This document shows, one piece after another, positions 51,043 through 59,795 of a stretch of DNA of 64,000 bases. Positions within the stretch are counted from its first letter, which is position 1. Every line of letters starts with the position of its first letter. The notes beneath the pieces were generated by a model. It worked only from the letters and a program-made list of their open reading frames with translations. It did not search any database and had not been told where the DNA came from. Source of the DNA: Massilia sp. KIM (lineage in GTDB: Bacteria; Pseudomonadota; Gammaproteobacteria; Burkholderiales; Burkholderiaceae_D). A program made the position numbers and the translations under genes. Location: positions 2,108,001 to 2,172,000 of the forward strand of contig NZ_MVAD01000001.1 of NCBI RefSeq assembly GCF_002007115.1, written 5' to 3'.

Positions 51043-51146
51043 TGCGTACTCCTTCCTGCCAAACACTTTGATACTGAAGTTATATAGGCGGGAGGGAGGA
51101 AATTCCAATTCTCATTGGCAATATCAGATATGGGCTGCGTGAATGC

Positions 51147-52049
51147 TCAGTCTGCGTGGCGGGCTAGCCAGCTGCGTACACCCTCGAGCGAGCGGAATTC
51201 GGAGACCGAGCGGCAGGCGATATGGCTGTGGCGGGATTGCAGCATCCGCGACAGGGCGGCGCCCGGGCCGAGTTCCAGCGCGACAGTGACCCCGGCCTCG
51301 GCGGCGGCGTCCATGCAGTCTTTCCAGCGGATCGGTTCGGCCAGCTGGCGCGCCAGGTGGGTGATGGCGGCGCCTGCGGCGTCGAGGGGGGCGGCGGCGA
51401 TGCCCGACAGGACGGGGATGTCGGGGTCGCGCATGCTCGAGGCGCGCAACAGCGATTCGAAGGGCGCCACCGCTGCGCGCATATACGGCGTGTGGGAAGC
51501 GATCTCCACCGGCAGCATGGTGGCGTGCGCGCCTTCGGCCGCGAGCGCCGCGGCGAGGGGCTCGCGCGCTGCGGCGGGGCCGCCGGCCACCAGGCTGTCG
51601 TCGCCGGTGAGAATGGCGGCATGGAAGCCGAAGCGCGCCAGGATGGTCTCGATACGGGCGCTGGCGATGCCGGAGGCGGCCAGCATCGCCTGCCCTTCCC
51701 CGTCCGCCCGGCAGGCGTCCATCAGAGCGGCGCGCCGGCGCGCCAGCGCGACCGCTTCGACCGGGTCGAGCGCGCCGGCGACGCCATAGGCGGCCAGTTC
51801 GCCGATGCTGTAGCCGGCCACCAGGGCCGGAGCCGGCGTGAACTCGCCCAGCGCCATCCAGGTCGCCAGGGTCGCGGCCACGATGGCCGGCTGGGCCAGC
51901 GCGTTCGAGAACAGGGACGCGCCGTCCATGCCTTCCGCGCCGCAGGCCGCCAGGAACGCGGCCGCACGGGGATCGGCGCGCGCCAGGTCGAACATGGCGG
52001 GCGACTGCGCGCCCTGCCCCGGGCACATGAGAAGGAGCCGCGCCGCCAT
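51147..52049 (-). CDS. mdcH: Malonate decarboxylase malonyl transferase (epsilon subunit)
   Basis: 300 residues with the FabD fold: GQGAQ (11-15), nucleophile Ser81 in AGYSIGE, His186 in IASHTPYM, and a C-terminal GPGAALSRML. Transfers malonyl from malonyl-CoA to the acyl carrier MdcC to prime the decarboxylase. Start ATG at 52049, directly after the mdcB stop (52051). Last gene of the mdc operon. Confidence 0.9.
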   Translation of the reverse strand: MAARLLLMCPGQGAQSPAMFDLARADPRAAAFLAACGAEGMDGASLFSNALAQPAIVAATLATWMALGEFTPAPALVAGYSIGELAAYGVAGALDPVEAVALARRRAALMDACRADGEGQAMLAASGIASARIETILARFGFHAAILTGDDSLVAGGPAAAREPLAAALAAEGAHATMLPVEIASHTPYMRAAVAPFESLLRASSMRDPDIPVLSGIAAAPLDAAGAAITHLARQLAEPIRWKDCMDAAAEAGVTVALELGPGAALSRMLQSRHSHIACRSVSEFRSLEGVRSWLARHAD

Positions 52050-52050
52050 G

Positions 52051-52917
52051 CTAGAGCACACCTCCGCAGGCCCCATGCACCAGGCAGACCGCCGCCAGCA
52101 GGTCGGCCGCGCCGCCCGGCGACAGGCGCTGCGCGACGAACGCGCGGTGGCAGTCGAGGGCCTCGCGCTCCCAGTCAGGGGCCGCGGTGCCGCCGCGCGC
52201 CACGAAGGCCAGGGAGCGGGCCCGCACGGTAGCCGCAGCTTGCGCGCCGCCGCGATGGTAGACGTTGGTGTCGCTCATCCGCCCCATCAAGGCGAACAGC
52301 GCGTCGATGCGCGCCAGGCGCATGCCGCGGCCCTGCGCCAGCGTGCACCGCAGCGCCGGCAGGCCGGTCTCGAATACCGAAGGCAGGCCAAGCGCGGCCT
52401 CCTCGCGGGCGCCGCTGGCGGCGTAGCGCAGCGCCGCCTGGGCGCCATGCGAGCGCAGGCCGGCGTCGCCGGTATGGGCTGCCAGCGCCCTGCCCCAGCG
52501 TTCCAGCAGCGCGGCGCGGATCGCCGGCGGCGAGAGCGCGATGCCGCGCGCGCGGCAATGACCGATGGCGGCGCACAGCAGGCCCAAGCTGAAGATCGCG
52601 CCGCGATGCGTGTTGATGCCGCCGGTGGCGCGCAGCATGCGCGCCTCGGCCTCGATGCCCAGGCGCTTCAGGACGGGGAAAGGCGCGTCCTCCATGCCCG
52701 CCAGGCAGATCGCATGAAAGTAGCGGCGCAAGGCGAACAGGCTGCGCAGGAAGGTGCCGGCATTCATGTCCTCGTGGCTGCCGTTGTCGACCAGGGAGAC
52801 CAGGCCCGGCTTGGGATATAGGCTCAGCTCCGCGTACAGGCTGCGCACCGCAAGGCGGGCGACCTGCGCGGCCACCTCGCGTCGCGCGCCCACGCGCTCG
52901 ATCGTCAGCGCCGTCAT
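52051..52917 (-). CDS. mdcB: Triphosphoribosyl-dephospho-CoA synthase
   Basis: 288 residues of the CitG/MdcB family: AVRSLYAELSLYPKPGLVSLVDNGSHEDMNAGTFLRSLFALRRYF, LRATGGINTHRGAIFSLGLL and MSDTNVYHRGGAQA. Converts dephospho-CoA and ATP to the prosthetic-group precursor that MdcG attaches to MdcC. ATG at 52917 overlaps the mdcG stop by 4 nt. Confidence 0.93.
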   Translation of the reverse strand: MTALTIERVGARREVAAQVARLAVRSLYAELSLYPKPGLVSLVDNGSHEDMNAGTFLRSLFALRRYFHAICLAGMEDAPFPVLKRLGIEAEARMLRATGGINTHRGAIFSLGLLCAAIGHCRARGIALSPPAIRAALLERWGRALAAHTGDAGLRSHGAQAALRYAASGAREEAALGLPSVFETGLPALRCTLAQGRGMRLARIDALFALMGRMSDTNVYHRGGAQAAATVRARSLAFVARGGTAAPDWEREALDCHRAFVAQRLSPGGAADLLAAVCLVHGACGGVL

Positions 52918-53597
52918 GCCAGCTCCTCCATCGTCGCGAACAGTTCGTCCAGGGGGACGAGCGAAATGCGCGCCAGCTCCTTGGCCAGCACGCGTGTGCC
53001 CGGCGCGCCGTCGAGCGCCGCCTGCAATTCCTTCCACGCCACCGCGCGCCCATCGGGGAACACGATCTCGCCGTCGAGCGGCAGCGCCGCAGCATGGCGT
53101 GCCAGCAGCGCCAGCGCAGTTTCGAGGTGGGCGCGCCCGAGCGGGCGCAGGAGCACGTCGATGTCCGAGGTCTCGCGCAGATAGGACTGGCCGGTCACCG
53201 CCTGCAGCGCCACCGAGCCGTAGGCGGCCGGACTCAAACCGTGCGCGGTCGCCTCGCGCTCGAAGGCCGCCAGCGGGCCGCGCCAGCGCGCGGGGGCCGC
53301 GTCGAGCGCGGCCAGCAGCGGCAGGGGAGGCGCATGTCGGCCGACGTCGGCGATCGGCGCCCGCGCCGCGATGCGGAGCTTGCGGTCGTCTTGCACGCGC
53401 GGCGGCAGCGCGATGCCGAGCGCCAGCAGGCCAGTCTCCTGGCCCGCTACCGGGACCGCTTCGTCACGCCGCACCACCGCCGGCCAGCCGGCGCGCCGCC
53501 AGCCGTCCAGCGCCGTGCGGTGTTCGGGTTCGGCGCCGGCGCACACCCTGTCCCAGCCGTGGGCGCTCAGCCAGACCAGGTCATGCCGGGCGAACAT
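52914..53597 (-). CDS. mdcG: Phosphoribosyl-dephospho-CoA transferase (MdcG)
   Basis: 227 residues. Recognised by MFARHDLVWLSAHGWDRV and the nucleotidyltransferase signature YGSVALQAVTGQSYLRETSDIDVLL (about 125-150; GS and DID residues bind metal). Moves the phosphoribosyl-dephospho-CoA group onto a Ser of MdcC. Start overlaps the mdcE stop by 17 nt. Followed by mdcB with ATGA overlap. Confidence 0.92.
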   Translation of the reverse strand: MFARHDLVWLSAHGWDRVCAGAEPEHRTALDGWRRAGWPAVVRRDEAVPVAGQETGLLALGIALPPRVQDDRKLRIAARAPIADVGRHAPPLPLLAALDAAPARWRGPLAAFEREATAHGLSPAAYGSVALQAVTGQSYLRETSDIDVLLRPLGRAHLETALALLARHAAALPLDGEIVFPDGRAVAWKELQAALDGAPGTRVLAKELARISLVPLDELFATMEELA

Positions 53598-54297
53598 CGC
53601 CGCCCCCGCGCACCGCTTCCGCGACCGTCTGGGCCAGCATGCGCCCGCCGCGCTCGCGGCCCAGTTCCATGCGGCGGTCCTGCGGCCCGGCCTCGCGCAG
53701 GGCCTGCGCCAGCGCCTGGGCCAGATCCCCTTCCCAGATCCCGTGCAGGCCGCCCATGCGCAGGTAGTTCGGCGCGCCCGGCGCGAACACCGGATTGTCC
53801 CTGGCCAGTTCCGTCAGGCGTTCTTCCGGCACCTTGGTGATGCGCGCCATGGCCGGCAGGCCCATCACGCGGATGGTGGCCTCCGGCAAGGCATAGCAGG
53901 CGTCGGCGATCAGGCCGCTGGTGATGAAGCCGCCCGACAGGGCCTGGTCGTAGACCAGGCCGAGCACCGTGTGGCCGCGACGGCGCGCCAGGTCGATGCA
54001 CTTGCCCAGATGGGCCATGTAGCTGTTGATGCCCAACATCTCGTCACGGTGGCGCAGGCGCTGGCCCTGGGTGTCGACCAGGATCACGATCGGCCGGCCA
54101 GGGTGCGCCTGCACGGTCTGCAGCACCGCGCGCGCCTGGGCCAGCGCGATCTCGACGCCGATCGGCGTGTGCTCGGTGGTGCCGATCACGCTCACCTGCC
54201 GCCCCTCGACCTGGGCGCTGCCGGACAGGAAGTTGCCGCTTTCGACGATGTCGTGGCCGGCCGGGAACAGCCGCGCCGCCAGAAGTTTCCAGTCCAT
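53581..54297 (-). CDS. mdcE: Malonate decarboxylase, gamma (co-decarboxylase) subunit
   Basis: 238 residues with a carboxyltransferase-like crotonase fold: GHDIVESGNFLSGSAQVEGRQVSVIGTTEHTPIGVEIALAQARAVLQT, GRPIVILVDTQGQRLRHRDEMLGIN, and ALSGGFITSGLIADACYAL. Works with MdcD to decarboxylate malonyl-S-ACP to acetyl-S-ACP without biotin. One base after mdcD and overlapping mdcG. Confidence 0.93.
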   Translation of the reverse strand: MDWKLLAARLFPAGHDIVESGNFLSGSAQVEGRQVSVIGTTEHTPIGVEIALAQARAVLQTVQAHPGRPIVILVDTQGQRLRHRDEMLGINSYMAHLGKCIDLARRRGHTVLGLVYDQALSGGFITSGLIADACYALPEATIRVMGLPAMARITKVPEERLTELARDNPVFAPGAPNYLRMGGLHGIWEGDLAQALAQALREAGPQDRRMELGRERGGRMLAQTVAEAVRGGGDVRPA

Positions 54298-54298
54298 C

Positions 54299-55201
54299 TC
54301 ATTCTCCTTTGCGCGACGGGGCGCGGTGGCGCTGCGCCAGCGCGAGGAAGGCCTCGGCTTCCAGCACCGGCACCCTGGCCGGTTCGGGAATGCCCATGCC
54401 TGCCCAGACCTCGAGCGGATCGCGCATGTTCTCGGTGTCGCGCAGGCGGCGCGCCAGCATGTCCTGCTCGGCCAGCAGCTCTTCCAGGCTCAGGACCGCG
54501 CCCTGGGCGCGCAGGGCCGCGATGGCGTCCAGCGCGGCGGCGCGGAAGGCCGCTGCGTCGTCAGCCACCAGCGCCTGGCAGTCGCCCATCAGGTAGCGGT
54601 GCTTGCCGCCGGTGGTGCGCCACACCAGGGCGCGGTCGCGGGCGTCGAATTCCTCGACCCCGTTGGCGGTCTCGATCACCTCCGGCCCGGACATGGCGAG
54701 CCGCCCCTCTTCCGACATGATCACGGTGTTGGCGCAGCGCGCCGCGATGCCCATGCCGCCGAAGCAGCCGTTGGCCCCGCCCACCACCGCCACCACCGGG
54801 ATCCCGGCCGCGCGCACGTCGAGGATGGCGCGCATCACTTCCGAGACGGCGATCAGGCCGGCGTTCGCCTCGTGCAGGCGCACCCCGCCCGATTCGAGCA
54901 GCAGCAGCACCGCGTGCGCGTCCTCGTCGATCGCGCGGCGCAGCATGCCGACCAGCTTGGCCCCATGCACTTCACCCACCGCGCCGCCCATGAAGCCGCC
55001 CTCCTGGGCGGCCCCGAACACCCGCTTCCCGCCCAGCAGGCCACGCCCAACCACGACGCCGTCGTCGAAGGACACCGGGGCGTCGAGCTGGGCCAGGTGG
55101 GGACTGGTCACGCGCGCCGCCGGCGGCAGGAATTCCTCGAAGCTGCCGGGGTCGAAGATGGCCGGGATGCGCTGGCGCGCATTCAGTTCGAGGTAGCTCA
55201 T
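54299..55201 (-). CDS. mdcD: Malonate decarboxylase, beta subunit
   Basis: 300 residues of the carboxyltransferase fold: ARQRIPAIFDPGSFEEFLPPAARV, DGVVVGRGLLGGKRVFGAAQEGGFMGGAVGEVHGAKLVG and GGANGCFGGMGIAARCANTVIMSEEGRLAMSGPEVIE. Forms the decarboxylase with MdcE. Start overlaps the mdcC stop by 4 nt. Confidence 0.95.
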   Translation of the reverse strand: MSYLELNARQRIPAIFDPGSFEEFLPPAARVTSPHLAQLDAPVSFDDGVVVGRGLLGGKRVFGAAQEGGFMGGAVGEVHGAKLVGMLRRAIDEDAHAVLLLLESGGVRLHEANAGLIAVSEVMRAILDVRAAGIPVVAVVGGANGCFGGMGIAARCANTVIMSEEGRLAMSGPEVIETANGVEEFDARDRALVWRTTGGKHRYLMGDCQALVADDAAAFRAAALDAIAALRAQGAVLSLEELLAEQDMLARRLRDTENMRDPLEVWAGMGIPEPARVPVLEAEAFLALAQRHRAPSRKGE

Positions 55202-55512
55202 GGCCGGCCTCCGGTCACGGATTCGGCCGCCTGGTCCAGGCGCAGGCCCACCACGGCGGGCGTGGCGCCCATGTCGTTGATGCAGATGCGCGCGTCCGCC
55301 AGTCCCCAGCGGGCATGGAAGTCGTCCATCACCGCGCGCCAGGTGGCGCCGAAGCCGGTGGCGGCGGTGCGCACTTCGATCTCGCAGGCGCCGGCCAGGG
55401 CCGCGGGTTCGATCAGCACCTCGAGGTTGCCGGAGCTGACCACGCCGACCAGCCGGGCGTCGCCGGCCAGGGGTTGGCGCCCCTGTTCATAGCGAAAATT
55501 CAGGGTTTCCAT
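55198..55512 (-). CDS. mdcC: Malonate decarboxylase acyl carrier (delta) subunit
   Basis: 104 residues. The SSGNLEVL stretch (Ser26-Ser27) holds the serine that accepts the phosphoribosyl-dephospho-CoA group; remainder KFG-type carrier features (GACEIEVRTAATGFGATWRAVMDDFHARW). Carries the malonyl/acetyl thioester between MdcA, MdcD/E and MdcH. ATG at 55512; overlap with mdcD, 10 bp after mdcA. Confidence 0.93.
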   Translation of the reverse strand: METLNFRYEQGRQPLAGDARLVGVVSSGNLEVLIEPAALAGACEIEVRTAATGFGATWRAVMDDFHARWGLADARICINDMGATPAVVGLRLDQAAESVTGGRP

Positions 55513-55522
55513 CGTCTTTCCT

Positions 55523-57190
55523 TCACCAGTTCCGGAAGCGCTTCGGCGGATCGTACAGTCCGCCTGACGCGCGCACCAGGTCCTTCATGTTCTTCGCCGC
55601 CAGCAGGTCGCGGGTCGCCATGCGCTTGTCGATGCCGAGGTCCTCGGCGCGCCGGATCACGCCGCGGTCGCGCAGGTTCTCGACCATGCGCCGGTCGCGC
55701 CCCAGGCCCACCGGCGTGTAGCCGGCCACGCCGCGGATCGCCTGTTCGCGCTCCTCGTCGCTGCGGCACAGCAGCAGGTTGGCGATGCCCTCTTCCGTCA
55801 GGATGTGGGTGACGTCGTCGCCATAGATCATCACCGGCGGAATCGGCATATCGGCCTGCTCGGCCAGCTGCCAGGCGTCGAGGCGCTCCACGAAGGCCGG
55901 CGCCATGTGCTCGCGGAAGGTCTCGACCATCTGCACCACCAGCTTCTGGCCGCGCGGGATGGTGTTGCGCCCGAGGCGCGCCTCGCGCCCCGCCTTGAGC
56001 CAGGCTGCGCTCGGGTGGCGCCGTCCGCGCGCGTCCGAGCCCATGTTGGGCGCGCCGCCGAAGCCGGAAATGCGGCCCAGCGTGGCGGTGGACGAATTGC
56101 CCTGCAGGTCGATCTGCAGGGTCGAACCGATGAACATGTCGCAGGCATAGTGGCCGGCCGCCTGGGAAAACGCGCGGTTGCTGCGCATCGAGCCGTCCGG
56201 GCCGACGAAGAACACGTCGGGACGGGCGCGGATGTAGTCCTCCATCCCGAGCTCGGAGCCGAAGGAGTGCACCGACTCGACGAAGCCGGCCTCGATCGCC
56301 GGGATCAGCGCCGGGTGCGGATTGAGCGCCCAGTGGCGCGCGATCTTGCCCTTCAGGCCCAGCTGGGCGGCGTAGGTGGGCAGCAGCAGCTCGATGGCGG
56401 CGGTGTCGAAGCCGATGCCGTGGTTCAGGCTGTCGATGGCGTATTCGGCATAGATGCCCTTGATCGCCATCATCGCCATCAAGACCTGGATTTCCGAGAT
56501 CTGGGCCGGGTCGCGCGTGAACAGCGGCTCGATGTAGTAAGGGGTGGGCGACTGCACCACGAATTCGACCCAGTCGCCCGGGATGTCCACGCGCGGCAGC
56601 TTGTCGACGATGCGGTTGACCTGGGCGATCACGATGCCGCTCTTGAAGGCCGTGGCTTCCACGATGGCGGGCGTGTCCTCGGTGTTCGGACCGGTGTAGA
56701 GATTGCCCTCGCGGTCCGCCGCCTCGGCCGCCACCAGGGCCACGCGCGGGGTCAGGTCGACGAAGTAGCGGCCGAACAGCTCGAGGTAGGTGTGGATCGC
56801 GCCGATGTTGAGCTTCCCGGCCATGGCCAGCTTGGCCAGGCGCCCGGCCTGCGGGCCGGAGAAGGAGAAGTCCAGGCGCGATGCCAGGCCCTTGTCGAAC
56901 ACGTCCAGGTGCTCGGGCAGGGACAGCACCGACAGCAGCATGTGCAGGTCCCTGACGCGGGCCGGATCGAGCCTGGTCAATGCCTTGGCCAGGAAATCGG
57001 CCTGCTTCTGGTTGTTCCCCTCCAGGCAGACCCGGTCCCCGTTCTCGAGCACCGCGTGCAGCAGGTCGACGATACGGCCCGCGTCCACCCGCTTGCCCTC
57101 GATGCCCTCGCCGAGGGCGGCGCGGGCCCGGGCCACGCGCTCCCTGCGGTTGGTTTGCTGGGTGTCCCAGCGGCGTTGCGTCTCTAACAT
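55523..57190 (-). CDS. mdcA: Malonate decarboxylase, alpha (acetyl-S-ACP:malonate ACP transferase) subunit
   Basis: 555 residues, full length. The CoA-transferase-like fold is visible through NNQKQADFLAKALTRLDPARVRDLHMLLSVLSLPEHLDVF, EGNLYTGPNTEDTPAIVEATAFKSGIVIAQVNRIV and GMEDYIRARPDVFFVGPDGSMRSNRAFSQ. Swaps acetyl for malonyl on MdcC, closing the catalytic cycle. ATG at 57190 with GTAGGAAACGCC upstream. First catalytic gene, 27 bp after the transporter. Confidence 0.96.
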   Translation of the reverse strand: MLETQRRWDTQQTNRRERVARARAALGEGIEGKRVDAGRIVDLLHAVLENGDRVCLEGNNQKQADFLAKALTRLDPARVRDLHMLLSVLSLPEHLDVFDKGLASRLDFSFSGPQAGRLAKLAMAGKLNIGAIHTYLELFGRYFVDLTPRVALVAAEAADREGNLYTGPNTEDTPAIVEATAFKSGIVIAQVNRIVDKLPRVDIPGDWVEFVVQSPTPYYIEPLFTRDPAQISEIQVLMAMMAIKGIYAEYAIDSLNHGIGFDTAAIELLLPTYAAQLGLKGKIARHWALNPHPALIPAIEAGFVESVHSFGSELGMEDYIRARPDVFFVGPDGSMRSNRAFSQAAGHYACDMFIGSTLQIDLQGNSSTATLGRISGFGGAPNMGSDARGRRHPSAAWLKAGREARLGRNTIPRGQKLVVQMVETFREHMAPAFVERLDAWQLAEQADMPIPPVMIYGDDVTHILTEEGIANLLLCRSDEEREQAIRGVAGYTPVGLGRDRRMVENLRDRGVIRRAEDLGIDKRMATRDLLAAKNMKDLVRASGGLYDPPKRFRNW

Positions 57191-57217
57191 GGCGTTTCCT
57201 ACGGTTGAACCCTGCGC

Positions 57218-58633
57218 TTACAGGACGACGAACAGCAGCCACACCACCACCGGCGCCACCAGGGTCACCACCGCGCCGTAGATCATCAGCTGGCGCAGGA
57301 AGACGTCGCGGTCGATGCCCTGGGCATTGGCCAGCACCAGGGCGCCGTTGGTGGAGAAGGGGCTGACGTCGACGATGGTCGAGGCCACCGCCATCGCGGC
57401 GATGAAGCCGATCGGGTCGACGCCCGTGCCCTGCTGCAGGAAGGGCACGGCGAGCGGAATCAGGGAGCCCAGCACCGCGGTCGAGGACGCGAAGGCCGAG
57501 ACGATGGCGCCCACGAAGCACAGCAGCAGCGCCGCCATCAGGGGCGAGGTCAGGCCGGCCACGCTGTGGCCGACGAAGTCGATGGTGCCCATCTTCTGCA
57601 TCACGCCGACGTAGGTGGACACGCCGACGATCAGCATGATCTCGGGCCAGGACACCTGGCCGATGGCGCGCTTCTGCACCTGGGGAGACATGATGGACAG
57701 CAGCAGGCCGATGGTGACGGCCACGAAGCCGATGTCGAGCTTGTACATCAGGGTCAGGACCGCCAGCGCCGCCAGGCCCAGCACGGTGGCGAGCTGCTGC
57801 ACGGTCGGTCCGGCATCCAGCGCAGTCGCGCCGGGCACGGCGCCGGCGCCGCCGCCCACGGCGGTGAGCGCGTCCGCCGAACGTTGACGGGTCAGCTTCT
57901 CCTCGCTCGCGGCCTCGGCCTCGGCGTCGTCGTAGATCTGCGGGCCTTGCGCCGCCACTGCGACCTGGGTCGCGAAGGGCATGCCAGGCAGCCCGGGCGA
58001 AGGGCGCGCCGCGGCCGATTTATCCTGGCGCATCAGGCGCACGCCGCCCAGCAGGAAGAACAGCAGCAGGGCGACTGCGAAGTTGAAGCCGAGGCTGACC
58101 AGGGCCGTGGTCATCTCCGACAGCGGCAGGCCGGCCTTCTGCACGATCTTGTTGGTGATGCCGCCATAGATGCTGATCGGCGAGAAGCCGCCGCCCTGGG
58201 CGCCGTGGATCACCATCAGGCCCATCATCAGGGGGCTGATCTTGTACTTGGCGGCGAAGCCGAGGGCGATCGGGGCGATGATGGCGACCGCCGCCGGGCT
58301 GACCGCGCCGACCGCCGTGAGCAGGGCCGCGATCGCGAACATCACCCAGGGAATGGCGGCGATGCGCCCGCCCACGGCGCGCACCGAGAGCCGCACCAGC
58401 CAGTCGATGGTGCCGTTGTTCTGGGCCTGGGCGAACAGGAAGGTGATGCCGACCAGGGTCAGGAACAGCTCGGCCGGAAAGCCGCCCATGATGGCCTTGG
58501 TCTCCATGCCGGCGACCAGGGTGCCGACCAGGAAGGCGCCGACGAAAGCGATGACGCCCATATTGATGGGCAGGACGGTGGCGAGCACGAACATCAGCGC
58601 CAGCACGTAGATGGAAATCATGTGAGAGGACAC
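57218..58633 (-). CDS. MatC-type malonate/dicarboxylate transporter
   Basis: 471 residues from a GTG start supported by AAGGAG five nt upstream (the ATG at 58621 would shorten it by four residues). Hydrophobic throughout: YVLALMFVLATVLPINMGVIAFVGAFLVGTLVAGME, APIALGFAAKYKISPLMMGLMVIHGAQGGGFSPISIYGGI, IMLIVGVSTYVGVMQKMGTIDFVG. The N-terminal MatC_N-like domain and IT-superfamily plan (about 12 helices) match rhizobial MatC. A cytoplasmic loop of about 80 residues in the middle (DKSAAARPSPGL to about 290) is rich in Ala/Glu. Operon position immediately before mdcA supports malonate uptake. Confidence 0.88.
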   Translation of the reverse strand: MSSHMISIYVLALMFVLATVLPINMGVIAFVGAFLVGTLVAGMETKAIMGGFPAELFLTLVGITFLFAQAQNNGTIDWLVRLSVRAVGGRIAAIPWVMFAIAALLTAVGAVSPAAVAIIAPIALGFAAKYKISPLMMGLMVIHGAQGGGFSPISIYGGITNKIVQKAGLPLSEMTTALVSLGFNFAVALLLFFLLGGVRLMRQDKSAAARPSPGLPGMPFATQVAVAAQGPQIYDDAEAEAASEEKLTRQRSADALTAVGGGAGAVPGATALDAGPTVQQLATVLGLAALAVLTLMYKLDIGFVAVTIGLLLSIMSPQVQKRAIGQVSWPEIMLIVGVSTYVGVMQKMGTIDFVGHSVAGLTSPLMAALLLCFVGAIVSAFASSTAVLGSLIPLAVPFLQQGTGVDPIGFIAAMAVASTIVDVSPFSTNGALVLANAQGIDRDVFLRQLMIYGAVVTLVAPVVVWLLFVVL

Positions 58634-58747
58634 GCGAGCTCCTTCGGCGTGCGGCCCGGGCTCGCCGGGCCGCCGCAAGATTGTCTCCGATATTGCCGCC
58701 GGATGCAGCCGGTGGACCCGGCCGCCGCCCACGGCGCCTGTTGTTAT

Positions 58748-58764
58748 GGGACTAAGTTAATCCC
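58748..58764. promoter_or_regulatory. Imperfect palindrome upstream of the mdc operon
   Basis: GGGACTAAGTTAATCCC is symmetric around G58756 with one mismatch pair. It lies 115 bp before the transporter GTG and after the mdcR-like stop, in the only sizeable gap of the cluster. A candidate LysR operator. Confidence 0.4.
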
Positions 58765-58831
58765 GATCGCGGCCGAGATCAATTACGCGGGAGGCCGGAC
58801 GTTTACTGTCAGCGAAAACGTCGACGCGGGT

Positions 58832-59746
58832 TCACGCCGGACGGTGCTTCAGCATGCGGCAGACGGCCGCCAGCGCCAGCAGGTTGGGGTCGCGCTCGCG
58901 CACCCGCAGGAAGCTCAGGCCGATGGTCTGGCGCATCGCATAGTCGGCATGGAGCGGAATCAGCTGCACCCTGTCGCCGAACACATGGCGCACACGGCCC
59001 GGCAGCAAGGTATAGCCGATGCCGGCCGCGACCAGGTTCATCAGCGAGAAGATGTCGCCGACCCGGGTCACCACCGTGGGCGCGAAGCCGGCGATGCGGA
59101 AGGCTTCCTGGAAGCCGTGGTTGGTGATGAAGCCTTCGCTCAGGCAGACGAACTTCTCGCCGCTGCAGTCGCGCAGGTCGACGCTGGCGGCGCCGGCATA
59201 GGGCGAGCCGGCCGGGGCGGCGAAGAAGATCTCGTCTTCGAACAGGGGCAGGGACTCGACCTCGGGCTCGGGGTCGGGCAGCGCGATCAGGGCGGCGTCG
59301 ATGGCGTTCTGCTTGAGCTTGTGCAGCAGGTCGGCGTTCGAGCCCAGCACCAGCTCGGTCTGCAGCTCGGGCTTGCGCAGCTTGATCCCGATGATGACCT
59401 CGGGGATGGTGCCGGTGGTGAGCGAGTACAGCGAGCCGATCTTGAGATGGTCGGCCGAATAGCCGGCCGCCGAACGGGTGGCGGCGATGCCGTCGGCCAT
59501 CAGCTTGATCACGTCGCGGCTGACGCCGGCCAGCACCTGGGCGGCCTCGTTGGGAATCAGGTTGCGGCCCTGGAGGCTGAACAACTGGCAGCGCATGCCC
59601 TCCTCCAGCGAATGCAGGGCGCGGTGGACGCTGACGGCGCTGATGTCGAGCATGCGCGCGGCCGCGTTCAGGTTGCCGCCCTCCATGTAGGCGAGCAGGA
59701 TCTCGAGCTTGCGGAAGGTGATGTCGTCGCTGATCTGGCTGCGCAT
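58832..59746 (-). CDS. mdcR: LysR-family regulator of malonate use (MdcR-like)
   Basis: 304 residues. HTH region ITFRKLEILLAYMEGGNLNAAARMLDISAVSVHRALHSLEEGM, effector domain with IGSLYSLTTGTIPEVIIGIKLRKPELQTELVLG and LPLFEDEIFFAAPAGSPYA. Start ATG at 59746 by homology; the frame reaches further upstream. It lies just before the mdc transporter on the same strand, the usual location for MdcR, which activates mdc genes in response to malonate. The regulatory link is inference from position and family. Confidence 0.82.
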   Translation of the reverse strand: MRSQISDDITFRKLEILLAYMEGGNLNAAARMLDISAVSVHRALHSLEEGMRCQLFSLQGRNLIPNEAAQVLAGVSRDVIKLMADGIAATRSAAGYSADHLKIGSLYSLTTGTIPEVIIGIKLRKPELQTELVLGSNADLLHKLKQNAIDAALIALPDPEPEVESLPLFEDEIFFAAPAGSPYAGAASVDLRDCSGEKFVCLSEGFITNHGFQEAFRIAGFAPTVVTRVGDIFSLMNLVAAGIGYTLLPGRVRHVFGDRVQLIPLHADYAMRQTIGLSFLRVRERDPNLLALAAVCRMLKHRPA

Positions 59747-59795
59747 GGGCTGGGTCCGTGGTGAGTGAAAGCCGAAAGTGACAGGGGCGCGGCGC

